Below are positions 5,174-12,958 of a DNA stretch of 23,853 nt, piece by piece. The translations under genes and the position numbers were made by a program. A model generated the notes under the pieces. It was not told the origin of the DNA, did not search any database, and saw only the letters and a list, made by a program, of their open reading frames with translations. This stretch comes from a virus, in IMG/VR virus record IMGVR_UViG_3300020463_000132, positions 1 through 23,853 of that record; one strand, given 5' to 3'. Numbering within the stretch: position 1 is the first letter of the stretch; each line of letters begins with the position of its first letter.

Positions 5174-7504
5174 CTATATAGCACAAGCTTCGCACTCTTC
5201 TTCGTCCTCTAAAGGCTTACCATCAGGCAAACCAACTTGAGGTTCAAAAGAGTTTGTTGTCTCTGTCTTAATTTCCTCTTCACTCGGATCACTCTTGAAA
5301 TCATAAGTGTTCTGATAGTATGATGTTTTCCATCCATACTTATATGTTTTTAACATATCTTGTAACATAACACTCATTGGAACTTCATTGTTCTCAAAAT
5401 GAGTTGGATTGTACGACCAATTACCACTAATGGCTTGATCAAAAAACTTCTGCATTACTGCAACAATATTTATGTAACCTTCGTTACTTGGCATATCCCA
5501 CAATAAAGTATAGTTATTCTTTAACGTTTGATACTGTGGAACAATCTGCTTAAGAGGCCCTTTTTTTGACTTCTTAACGGACAAGAACCCTCTAGGTGGT
5601 TCGATTCCGTTGGTTGCGTTCGACACAATGGAACTGCTCTCCGAAGGCATCTGTGCGGACAATGTGCTGTGCCGTAAACCGTGCTGTTGAATGTCTGTGC
5701 GTAAAGAATCCCAATCATATTTTAGTTTTATACTGCAAACTTCGTCCAGATCCTTTTTGTAAGTGTCAATAGGTAATATGCCATCACTGTATTTAGTGCG
5801 ATCAAAATACTCACACTTTCCTTTTTCTTTTGCTAACCCATTACTAGCCTTCAGTAAGTAATACTGAAATGCTTCTGTTAGCTCATGCACCTTAGTAAGT
5901 GCCTTCTTATCTGAATACCTAACACCATTCTTTGCTAGATAGTGTGCTAGTCCAATGTAACCTATACCTAAACTTCTTCTTGCTTTAGTAGATATCTCTG
6001 CGGCTTTCACTGGATACTTCTGATAATCAATAATCTCGTCTAATGCTCTAACGGCTAAATCACATAGCTCGTCCATATCATCTAATTCTTTTAGTGTACC
6101 AACATTGATAGCACTTAAAATACATAGTGCAATCTCTCCTTCTGGATCGTCAATGTGTTGTAAAGGTTTTGTAGGTAGTGTAATCTCTTGACATAAGTTG
6201 CTCATGTACACAGTATCTTTAAATGAACTGTGTGTATTAGCATGGTCGACGTTCATAATATAGATACGTCCTGTTTCTGCACGTTCTTTAACTAGAGCAG
6301 AAAATAATTCCATTGCCTTAACTTTGCGTTTTCTTAATGAAGTTTTACGTTCATACTTTTCATATAGCTCAGTAAACTTATCTTGATCAGCATAAAAGGC
6401 CTCGTATAAGTCTGGTACATCATGTGGTGAAAATAAAGTAATATCTCCGTCAGATAAAAGTCTTTCGTACATAGTTTTATTAAGTTGAATAGAGTAATCT
6501 AATCTACGTACTCTATTGTCTTCCGTACCTTTGTTATTTTTTAAAACAAGTATGTCATCGATCTCATAGTGCCAAAGCGGGAAGTGGGTAGTTGCATTAC
6601 CTCCACGTACACCATTCTGTGTACAACACCTTACCGTCGATTCGAATTTCTTTAGAAACGGAATCAAGCCAGTGTGTGCTACTTCACCACCTCTAATCTT
6701 AGAGTTGATTGCTCTAATGCGTCCTGCATTAATTCCTATGCCTGCTCTTTGTGCCGTGTACCTACCAATAGCCATATCGCTTGAAAAGATACTATCAAGA
6801 GTATCGTCGGTATCAACAAGAACACAAGAAGCAAATTGTCTAAGAGGTGTACGTACACCGGCCATGACTGGCGTTGGGATATTGATTTTAAAAAGGGAGG
6901 TCGCATCATAATATTTCCTCACATATGACATTCTAGTTTCTTTAGGGTAGTCAGCAAATAAGGTTGCCGCAATCATCATGTACATAACTTGTGGAGACTC
7001 ATAAATTTCTCCTGTGCTTCTGTCCTGGACAAGATACTTGTCTACAATTTGTCGAAGCCCTGCATACGTAAAGTTCTCATCTCTGTTATGCTTGATGTAT
7101 TTGTTAAGTTGTTTTAATTCTGTATCGGAGTATTTCTCTTTGATGTTAGCATCATATACTCCACTAGCAATATTTCTATCAATAATCTTTGTTATTGGTA
7201 CTGGATTGTATTGACCAAACGTTTCTTTATAGATAGGGTAAAGCAAAAGTCTTGCCGCCGCATATTGATAGTTTGGATTTTCCAACGTAATAAGATCGTT
7301 GGCAGATTTAATTAATATCTCTTGTATTTCTTCTGTGGACATTCCATCATAGAATTGAATGTTAGCTGTCATTTCAATCTGCGATGCACTGGTGCCTGTT
7401 AAGCCGTCGGTGGCTTCTTCAACAACAAAGTGGATTTTACTAATGTCCAGGGGTTCTACCGAACCATCGCGTTTTTTGATTTGTATACCAACGCCATTTG
7501 ACAT
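5174..7504 (-). CDS. nrdA: Class Ia ribonucleotide reductase, alpha subunit (776 aa)
   Basis: A full-length NrdA. An N-terminal ATP-cone (IQIKKRDGSVEPLDISKIH, from residue 7) provides activity regulation. Catalytic residues are in place: C227 (FASCVLV), the N436-C438-E440 triad in SNLCQEI, and C461 (IALCILS). The C-terminal tail ends CEACAI, a CxxC pair that relays electrons from glutaredoxin; E. coli has a wider CxxxxC. No intein or intron is seen. Just upstream, inside the end of the next gene, is an AATAAATA late-type box. With nrdB and glutaredoxin it forms a complete class Ia system. Confidence 0.98.
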   Translation of the reverse strand: MSNGVGIQIKKRDGSVEPLDISKIHFVVEEATDGLTGTSASQIEMTANIQFYDGMSTEEIQEILIKSANDLITLENPNYQYAAARLLLYPIYKETFGQYNPVPITKIIDRNIASGVYDANIKEKYSDTELKQLNKYIKHNRDENFTYAGLRQIVDKYLVQDRSTGEIYESPQVMYMMIAATLFADYPKETRMSYVRKYYDATSLFKINIPTPVMAGVRTPLRQFASCVLVDTDDTLDSIFSSDMAIGRYTAQRAGIGINAGRIRAINSKIRGGEVAHTGLIPFLKKFESTVRCCTQNGVRGGNATTHFPLWHYEIDDILVLKNNKGTEDNRVRRLDYSIQLNKTMYERLLSDGDITLFSPHDVPDLYEAFYADQDKFTELYEKYERKTSLRKRKVKAMELFSALVKERAETGRIYIMNVDHANTHSSFKDTVYMSNLCQEITLPTKPLQHIDDPEGEIALCILSAINVGTLKELDDMDELCDLAVRALDEIIDYQKYPVKAAEISTKARRSLGIGYIGLAHYLAKNGVRYSDKKALTKVHELTEAFQYYLLKASNGLAKEKGKCEYFDRTKYSDGILPIDTYKKDLDEVCSIKLKYDWDSLRTDIQQHGLRHSTLSAQMPSESSSIVSNATNGIEPPRGFLSVKKSKKGPLKQIVPQYQTLKNNYTLLWDMPSNEGYINIVAVMQKFFDQAISGNWSYNPTHFENNEVPMSVMLQDMLKTYKYGWKTSYYQNTYDFKSDPSEEEIKTETTNSFEPQVGLPDGKPLEDEEECEACAI

Positions 7505-7544
7505 TCTACGTGCTCCTGTTAATTTTAATTCCTAATTGATAATG

Positions 7545-7552
7545 TATTTATT
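7545..7552 (-). promoter_or_regulatory. Possible T4-type late promoter box (AATAAATA) before nrdA
   Basis: AATAAATA on the minus strand, 40 bases before the nrdA ATG and overlapping the last codons of the upstream gene. Nucleotide-synthesis genes are usually early in T4-like phages, so it may be fortuitous. Confidence 0.4.
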
Positions 7553-7970
7553 GTAGTGCCGGCATCTTATAAATGCGTTGTGAAACAAAATGTGTGGGTA
7601 ATTCATCCTTTTGAACAACCTCATTATATTTGTAGCACAAAATATTATTTTCGATACAAACAGGATAACAAACGTCCTCATTATCGTAGTCCCTAACTAT
7701 ATGTATCTCGAACTCACTCCGAGAAAACCTATTAGTTAATTGTAAAGTATAGCACACCCCTAAGCTATTTGTCAAGTCGCAAATGCTGTTTTGAGCAAGT
7801 AGTTCCCAAGGAGTAGGCCATGTGTCTATATCCCATGGGTCTATACTTAACTTTGATCGGGGTAGCTTGTTATAATAATCCACAACATCTTGGAATGGGT
7901 TCAGACTTACCTCTAGTTGTTCTCGAAACTTTGTCCAGTTAACAAGCCTAAGCTCGTAATTTTCTTGCAT
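7548..7970 (-). CDS. Conserved phage hypothetical protein (140 aa)
   Basis: It contains the segment FQDVVDYYNKLP, then DPWDIDTWPTPWELL (about residues 44-58), and the strand-rich middle GVCYTLQLTNRF with EIHIVRD. This arrangement is familiar from T4-like cyanophage genomes, from memory, where it is unnamed. The tryptophan/proline motif and two cysteines (C64, C73) are the clearest features. It starts 3 bases after the tail-fibre stop and lacks a clear ribosome site, so coupling to the fibre gene is likely. Function unknown, possibly tail-related. Confidence 0.8.
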   Translation of the reverse strand: MQENYELRLVNWTKFREQLEVSLNPFQDVVDYYNKLPRSKLSIDPWDIDTWPTPWELLAQNSICDLTNSLGVCYTLQLTNRFSRSEFEIHIVRDYDNEDVCYPVCIENNILCYKYNEVVQKDELPTHFVSQRIYKMPALQ

Positions 7971-7972
7971 GA

Positions 7973-9601
7973 TTAGGTTTTGTATCTAACTCTAAATAAT
8001 ATATCGCCTGTGTCACTTGTAGTCGTATTCTTCATTGAAATAACTACGGTGTCGTTAGTTGCATCACTGTTCTCATCTGTTAGTGAAGCACTAAATTCTA
8101 AGTTTAGTTCATAGCTTGATGCACCTGAGTATGTAAAGTCGTCTGTAATCTTTGTTGTACCATCTGCAATATTACATACTATATCTAGTTTACCTTCTCT
8201 AACTGCATTTACCTGTGAACTTTTGTATATGTATTCAACTTCTATATTTCTAGTAGTATAGCCAGGTACTCTTAAAACTCTTGTTGCAACGTTTTGTTGT
8301 GTTACAGGAAACCTATAACTAAATTCGTTGTCAAATACACCCGGGCCTTCTACTTCAGGAATATAAGCATATCCTGATATAAAGTTTTGATCATAACTTA
8401 AACTTGCTGTTCTATCAAACCAATCTGAGTTTGATGAATTAGAAAGAGCAGTACCATCTGTAAACAGTATAACACTATAAACTGCATTACCTTCTGTACC
8501 ACCATTGTTACCTACACTTTTAAATCTGTTATTGTGTGAAGCATTAAATTGTCCTTTGTGTACCCATAATGCTTGTCTATCAATATCATGGAACTCTGAA
8601 TTGTGTACAACATTTCTCTGTGGACCTGTTGCCATACCTTGGCCACCTATGCTTGTAGTTTCTCCCCACACCATTCCGTATCTTAGTGTGTCAAATTCAC
8701 AATGGTCGAACACGTTCTCAACAACATCAAAGTCTGACATAACACCTGTGCTATGTCCTTTGAAGAATACATTTTTAAAAGCATTTCTGTTACAAGACAC
8801 AGCCGTTGATAATGCTATCATCTTAACACCAACTTGATTAGATGCTGGTGTTGATCCACTTGTCCATGTACCACGGATACATAAGTCTTCAAAGATACTA
8901 TTTCTACAAGATGTTAATAGTATACCTGTGTTTGTAGTATTTTGTTCTATTGTTAATCCTTTTAACAATATGTTCTGTGCTTGGTTCAATGTTGTGCTTG
9001 AACTGTCTTGTGCATAACTTCCTGGTGTTGATCCTGAGTTTACAGTTTCAAATACAGGAGCATTGGCACCTTGTGTAATTTTAACTTTGTCTGGTCCTGC
9101 ACCAACGATAGATGCGTTTGGTGGAAGTTTCAAACTTGCACTTAAAAGATATTCACCTGCTGGTATTGTTAATGTAACTCTACTTGCAGTTGAACCTTTT
9201 GTTGCTGAATTTAAATATAATTGATCAATAGCTCTTTGTAATACCACTGTTTGATCTGACCCATCACCTGTTGCACCATATGACTTGACACTTACATCTT
9301 CGTCTAGTCTTTCTTGTAGTGTTCTTGTGATAGGTAACATAGCAGTTGTACCTGTCTGCATTGTAGTAATTTCTTTTTGATATGTATATTGATCTGCGAA
9401 GCTGAATAAGTTATCATGTTGGGTTAATATTTTTGTATTACCAACTGCTGGAGATCCTTCTGATACTGATCCGTTACCAATGTAAAGTTCACGTGTATCT
9501 ACTGCCCAACCAAACTCACCACCTGCTAATTGTGGTACGCCTGATCCAACGTTCTTTTGACCTCTACGTACTTGTATTCTTGAAATTTGTACTATCGCCA
9601 C
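7973..9601 (-). CDS. Tail fibre/tailspike with pectate-lyase-like beta-helix (542 aa)
   Basis: The start is GTG at 9601, supported by AAGGAG 7 bases upstream and a late promoter beyond it. The N-terminal 45 residues (ISRIQVRRG, LAGGEFGWAVDTRELYIGNG) match the attachment module common in marine T4-like fibres. Residues about 104-126 (VKSYGATGDGSDQT, VVLQRAID) are the signature opening of pectate-lyase-superfamily helices, followed by many N- and S-rich coils to about residue 400. The C-terminal 130 residues form a separate beta domain, perhaps for trimerisation or receptor binding. No enzymatic residues can be assigned with confidence. It probably binds, and may cut, a surface glycan. Confidence 0.9.
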   Translation of the reverse strand: MAIVQISRIQVRRGQKNVGSGVPQLAGGEFGWAVDTRELYIGNGSVSEGSPAVGNTKILTQHDNLFSFADQYTYQKEITTMQTGTTAMLPITRTLQERLDEDVSVKSYGATGDGSDQTVVLQRAIDQLYLNSATKGSTASRVTLTIPAGEYLLSASLKLPPNASIVGAGPDKVKITQGANAPVFETVNSGSTPGSYAQDSSSTTLNQAQNILLKGLTIEQNTTNTGILLTSCRNSIFEDLCIRGTWTSGSTPASNQVGVKMIALSTAVSCNRNAFKNVFFKGHSTGVMSDFDVVENVFDHCEFDTLRYGMVWGETTSIGGQGMATGPQRNVVHNSEFHDIDRQALWVHKGQFNASHNNRFKSVGNNGGTEGNAVYSVILFTDGTALSNSSNSDWFDRTASLSYDQNFISGYAYIPEVEGPGVFDNEFSYRFPVTQQNVATRVLRVPGYTTRNIEVEYIYKSSQVNAVREGKLDIVCNIADGTTKITDDFTYSGASSYELNLEFSASLTDENSDATNDTVVISMKNTTTSDTGDILFRVRYKT

Positions 9602-9622
9602 TTACTTGCTCCTTATTACAAG

Positions 9623-9630
9623 TATTTATG
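9623..9630 (-). promoter_or_regulatory. T4-type late promoter box (CATAAATA) for the tail fibre
   Basis: CATAAATA on the minus strand, 21 bases before the GTG start and overlapping the last codons of the nuclease gene. The leader holds a clear Shine-Dalgarno. A structural gene with a late box fits T4-type timing. Confidence 0.75.
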
Positions 9631-10306
9631 CGAAACGGTCATAGTACCTATACACACGATCCCACCATTTTGACTCCCAGCCTTTAAAATCATCTGGCCA
9701 TACATCAAATTGCTGGTATTGTCCATCACGAGAACACATAAAAACGTGTCCTTCACGTATGTTAGTGCCGTATATTTCGTTGTGTGCTAATGCATAGGCA
9801 GTTAATTGTAATTTATAATCATCTACCCATTCTTCCTTTTTAGGCTTGTTTGTTTGTTTAAAGTCCATGATACATTCCACGCCGTTAAACACGCCTACGA
9901 GGTCTGTAGTGCCGGCATAAATCTTAGGATGGTACAATGCTACCTCAGAACCCCATATTTCGTTAATATTAGCTAATGCTTGGTCTTTAATAACTGTAGC
10001 CATGTTGTTTGCTTGTTGGCTATAAGGGTTACTGCCTGCCTTAGGCCATTCACCTGTCTCTACATAGTCCTCTAAAAATTTGTGCATACGAGTACCTACA
10101 CTTGCGGCCTCTGTAACAATTTCCTGTGCTTTCTTTTCACCTACTCTTTTACGCCATTCTATAAGAGCAGTCTTGTCTTTGGTTTTATCTAATATAGTTG
10201 TAACACTAGCAACATGATTACCGTCAGGACAAGCATACAGTCTTTTACCTTCAACTGACTGCTTCTTTAGTTCCTTGTAATCAAACTTCTGTACTATTAG
10301 GCTCAT
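9626..10306 (-). CDS. RecB-like PD-(D/E)XK nuclease (226 aa)
   Basis: The motifs of RecB/Cas4-type nucleases appear in order: H75 (GTRMHKF), E121 (WGSEVAL), D135 (AGTTDLVG), D148-x-K150 (IMDFKQT) and the Q167/Y171 helix (LQLTAY). There are no iron-sulfur cysteines, so it resembles the plain phage exonucleases rather than Cas4. Likely jobs are host DNA breakdown, recombination or trimming of replication ends. It overlaps the preceding 2OG-type gene by 26 bases and is the last gene of the sigma70-driven operon that starts at 12557. Confidence 0.88.
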   Translation of the reverse strand: MSLIVQKFDYKELKKQSVEGKRLYACPDGNHVASVTTILDKTKDKTALIEWRKRVGEKKAQEIVTEAASVGTRMHKFLEDYVETGEWPKAGSNPYSQQANNMATVIKDQALANINEIWGSEVALYHPKIYAGTTDLVGVFNGVECIMDFKQTNKPKKEEWVDDYKLQLTAYALAHNEIYGTNIREGHVFMCSRDGQYQQFDVWPDDFKGWESKWWDRVYRYYDRFA

Positions 10307-10805
10307 CTTTCCATCTCGCTTTAAAATTAATAACTAGAACACTTCTCTTATTGGCACTAGGATATGTTAAATGATTTACGTTACCATTAAGTATTACTAG
10401 TTTGCCAGGGGTTGGGTTTATTTCTATGTGTTGTACTTCAGTATTCGTGTGTCCTAATAACGTTACTAAACTACCATCTGATTCTTCGAAGTACATCACT
10501 GTACTAATAAGTGAATCTTCGTTTGTATGATTGTGTACTTTCTGATACCCATTTGGTTTATAGTCAATGTACCAACTGTGGATAGCATTTATTTGTTCAA
10601 TCGGAATATTGTTGTCTTGTAATTTTTTAATTACGAAATCGCTGAATCCTAAAGAGATGTTATTGATATCACAAGTATTTTGTGTTCTATCAGGATAGTC
10701 TGTAGTTTCCGTATAACTTCTAATCATGACGTGTTTGATATTCTCCCAATCAGGGTACTCTGTTTCAATAACAAATTGTCCTGGAGCGAAGTGACTATTA
10801 TCCAT
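10281..10805 (-). CDS. 2OG-Fe(II) oxygenase-like protein (174 aa)
   Basis: A double-stranded beta-helix pattern with GYQKVHNHTNEDSLISTVMYF (about residues 86-106; H91 and H93 near the metal), GKLVILNGNVNHLTYPS (H145) and R154 for the 2-oxoglutarate carboxylate. The first motif is HxH instead of the textbook HxD, as in its two neighbours. It overlaps the upstream 283-aa paralogue by 8 bases. Substrate unknown. Family members in marine phages are thought to hydroxylate protein or nucleotide substrates; that is an inference from the fold. Confidence 0.8.
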   Translation of the reverse strand: MDNSHFAPGQFVIETEYPDWENIKHVMIRSYTETTDYPDRTQNTCDINNISLGFSDFVIKKLQDNNIPIEQINAIHSWYIDYKPNGYQKVHNHTNEDSLISTVMYFEESDGSLVTLLGHTNTEVQHIEINPTPGKLVILNGNVNHLTYPSANKRSVLVINFKARWKDEPNSTEV

Positions 10806-11649
10806 CTTTGTGCCAATCGTGTCTGTCAGGATCTAGTGTATGTACCAAGCCTGGTATTTCTTCATCAGGTGCATAGTATTCAAAGTCAAAGTCTACAACA
10901 AATGTTCTACGTGGAGCCTTAGCAGGATATACTCCATGCCATACTCTACCATCTAATATTACAGTTCTACCTGGGTAAGGACCAAACTGTGTCATAACCT
11001 GTGTGCCATCTGGATTAGGCATTAAAGTATATAACATACCGTTGTCTGCTGACTGTTCGTTACTTCCTGTCGTAGGTTGTGAATCCATAGCCATTACCAT
11101 ACTAATACACATCGGACCATGATTGTGTATTGCTTGATAGCCACCGTCGTTGTAATCTACACACCAACACTTGCTAACCTTAATACTCTTAACAGGTATT
11201 CTATTTCTTCTAATCTGTTTCATTACCCAGTTTACTAGCTTATCCCAATTGAGCTTGTCAAACTTGTTTTGATCTATTGGTGGAAAGTTGGAACCTGGGT
11301 TTGCTTTGTTTACTTCAAATTCTGTTTCGTTTAATGTTTTTGAACTAGGAAAGCCTACTTGTTCTGGTGTGTCAGGATTCATCTTATCTGAACGTACAAC
11401 TTCTCCTCCCCACTCAGCCAAGTTCTTAGGAGTAACATCATATTGATATCCTCTGAACGTAGTTTTAATCTTACTTTCATCTTCTCCCTTGTACTCATCA
11501 CTTTCAAATAAAGTAAGGAACTCATCATAGAAAGGACACTTCACATCTATGATCCATTGATTACTTGCACTATGAAAGTCTGTGCTTGAATTAGGATTTC
11601 TGTTTGCAAAGTTACTTGGTGCTATGTGTTCAGTCTTTTCAGTTGTCAT
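10798..11649 (-). CDS. 2OG-Fe(II) oxygenase-like protein (283 aa)
   Basis: The C-terminal domain carries GYQAIHNHGPMCISMVMAM (H175, H177), GRTVILDGRVWHGVYPA (H238) and an arginine pair at 247-248, the iron and 2-oxoglutarate positions. The N-terminal 120 residues are an extra region with no recognised fold, which makes this the longest of the three oxygenases. ATG at 11649 has GGGAG 5-6 bases upstream and follows the Nfu stop at once. It is clearly related to the gene at 10281-10805 (shared HNH and HGVYP/HLTYP blocks), which points to duplication. Confidence 0.8.
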   Translation of the reverse strand: MTTEKTEHIAPSNFANRNPNSSTDFHSASNQWIIDVKCPFYDEFLTLFESDEYKGEDESKIKTTFRGYQYDVTPKNLAEWGGEVVRSDKMNPDTPEQVGFPSSKTLNETEFEVNKANPGSNFPPIDQNKFDKLNWDKLVNWVMKQIRRNRIPVKSIKVSKCWCVDYNDGGYQAIHNHGPMCISMVMAMDSQPTTGSNEQSADNGMLYTLMPNPDGTQVMTQFGPYPGRTVILDGRVWHGVYPAKAPRRTFVVDFDFEYYAPDEEIPGLVHTLDPDRHDWHKDG

Positions 11650-11650
11650 A

Positions 11651-11968
11651 CTACTCCCTTTCCCATCCTCCTGGGTTATCCCAACTTGTATAATACGGAT
11701 CGTTAAAGTTAGGATCGTCCATACCCTCTACTGCATTAACTTCGGGTACATAATGTTTAAGCATATTCTCTACGCCTAGCTTCAATGTTACTGTGCTACT
11801 TGCACAACCTGAACAGGATCCACTCATTAACATAAGTGCAACTCCTGTTTCCATATCAAAGTCTTGAAGTTTAACAACACCACCGTGCATCTCTACACTT
11901 GGTTGAATACTCTTCTCAACTATTGATTCAATTTCTTTTATAATTTCTTCTTTTGTTCTATCTGTCAT
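11651..11968 (-). CDS. Nfu-type iron-sulfur cluster protein (105 aa)
   Basis: A NifU C-terminal (Nfu) domain: VEMHGGVVKLQDFD, then the cluster-binding CSGC (C52, C55) followed by ASSTVTLKLGVENML. Nfu proteins receive and hand on [4Fe-4S] or [2Fe-2S] clusters. The start is set at ATG 11968 (MTDRTKEE) because GGGGGT lies about 10 bases upstream; an in-frame ATG at 11995 would extend it by nine residues into the preceding gene. The last 25 residues (from DDPNF) are a phage-specific tail. It sits between two 2OG-type oxygenase genes. Confidence 0.92.
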   Translation of the reverse strand: MTDRTKEEIIKEIESIVEKSIQPSVEMHGGVVKLQDFDMETGVALMLMSGSCSGCASSTVTLKLGVENMLKHYVPEVNAVEGMDDPNFNDPYYTSWDNPGGWERE

Positions 11969-11975
11969 AATTTTA

Positions 11976-12557
11976 TTACCCCCTGTCTCTACCATCGCAA
12001 TTAATAGTAAAGGTTATTCTATTTCCACTGCTTTTACTTGCTTGAGTCTTGTGAGTCATCCAACCAGGAAATAGTAGTACGTCATTTGTATTTACGTTAA
12101 TTTCTCTCCAGTAGTCGTGTATTGTTCCTTCTGGTATCCTTGAGTAGGCACACCATTGTGATCTCAGTAGTTGTTCAAACATTATGTTTCCGCTATCTTG
12201 GGGAACTTGTACATAAGCAGATACCACTACATTAGTTGAACCATGTTCATGAGGTAAAGTATGAGCATCTATATTGTGTATATTGGTCCAACTACCTGTA
12301 GCTACGATATCTGTATACTGAACGTCCCATTCACGTAAACAGATTTCTATCTTTGGCCTTAGCCAAGTCATAAAATCTTTATTGCAGTCCCATTCGTGTG
12401 GAGGATTAGGATGACCGGCAGTTGACTTTCCGCCATCTGCTTCTGTTTGATGTAGTTCAGCTTCTTTAGATTGATAATCCAAGAATTGTTCTATATCGAA
12501 TCCAGGTTCGTAATTATATTTCCATACCAGGTTTGGTAGGACTTTTACTTCGCTCAT
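11976..12557 (-). CDS. 2OG-Fe(II) oxygenase-like protein (193 aa)
   Basis: It resembles the putative 2OG-Fe(II) oxygenase family common in T4-like cyanophages (the PF13759 type, from memory). The HTLPHEHGSTNVVVSAYV segment gives H103 and H105, then NDVLLFPGWMTHK gives H169, and R180 precedes a final strand. Unlike its two downstream paralogues it has a WTNIHN segment before the metal site. ATG at 12557 has GAGG 7 bases upstream. It is the first gene after a consensus sigma70 promoter, so probably expressed early. Confidence 0.85.
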   Translation of the reverse strand: MSEVKVLPNLVWKYNYEPGFDIEQFLDYQSKEAELHQTEADGGKSTAGHPNPPHEWDCNKDFMTWLRPKIEICLREWDVQYTDIVATGSWTNIHNIDAHTLPHEHGSTNVVVSAYVQVPQDSGNIMFEQLLRSQWCAYSRIPEGTIHDYWREINVNTNDVLLFPGWMTHKTQASKSSGNRITFTINCDGRDRG

Positions 12558-12576
12558 TCATATACCTCTTCTACAA

Positions 12577-12605
12577 AGTATATAACAAAATTAGTTAAAT
12601 GTCAA
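12577..12605 (-). promoter_or_regulatory. Strong sigma70 promoter for the 2OG/Nfu/nuclease operon
   Basis: TTGACA (12605-12600), a 17-base spacer and TATACT (12582-12577) on the minus strand, with the start expected near 12570. It lies between the stop of the frameshift ORF (12606) and the first oxygenase gene and indicates early, host-polymerase transcription. Confidence 0.82.
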
Positions 12606-12935
12606 TTAAAGATTGGCGGAGGTTGCTCGTTTTGCCATTTGGTCAACTTCATCTGGAGCATCAGTTTGGACAGGAGCATCACTGTCAGCTTCTTGTTTGG
12701 TGCCAAGTGTGACACCTTTCTCATCAAAGTTCTTAACTAGATTTTGTAAATCAGGGTTGGCATCATACACTTGTTTGAATCCATCGTAATCAAACTGTTG
12801 CATATCCATATTGTTCATTAATTGATTGAGTGCTTCAAAAGAAAGATAGGCAGGCTGACTTTGTGAATCAGCACTACCTATTGTGTTTCTAAAAATATTT
12901 ACGAGTGCTTCTTTGGAATTGGTAGCTTCAGTTAC
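12606..12935 (-). CDS. Downstream -1 frame of a candidate frameshift gene (up to 109 aa)
   Basis: From the -1 frame entry point this frame reads VTEATNSKEALVNIF, then AYLSFEALNQLMNNMD, then a C-terminal part QFDYDGFKQVYDANPDLQNL and an acidic tail to a TAA at 12606. The stretch before its first ATG (12818) is protein-like for 39 codons yet has no ATG, GTG or TTG, and that ATG has no Shine-Dalgarno. The simplest reading is that it is made as a C-terminal extension of the 318-aa protein by -1 frameshifting (product about 427 aa). Alternatives are a separate short protein from 12818 or a sequencing error in an A-run. Function unknown. Confidence 0.6.
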   Translation of the reverse strand, partial: VTEATNSKEALVNIFRNTIGSADSQSQPAYLSFEALNQLMNNMDMQQFDYDGFKQVYDANPDLQNLVKNFDEKGVTLGTKQEADSDAPVQTDAPDEVDQMAKRATSANL

Positions 12936-12958
12936 TTTTTTGGCTGAGCTACTTCCTT
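12932..12958 (-). promoter_or_regulatory. Candidate dnaX-like -1 ribosomal frameshift signal
   Basis: On the minus strand: a Shine-Dalgarno-like AAGGAAG (12958-12952), 10 bases, the heptamer A AAA AAG in the correct phase (12941-12935), and the UAA stop immediately after (12934-12932). Spacing and heptamer match the E. coli dnaX site. A second in-phase A AAA AAG lies in the nine-A run at 12957-12965. A weak 6-bp stem (AGCACT/AGTGCT) may form downstream. Confidence 0.6.

Noticed and set aside
5467-5474. A CATAAATA box on the minus strand
   Set aside because: It lies inside nrdA far from any start codon and is probably coding coincidence.
5174-7504. Intein or self-splicing intron in nrdA, as seen in some phages
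   Set aside because: The protein is continuous at normal length with all catalytic motifs in place.
9626-10306. Cas4 / CRISPR adaptation nuclease
   Set aside because: The RecB-like motifs are present but there are no iron-sulfur cysteines, repeats or cas neighbours.
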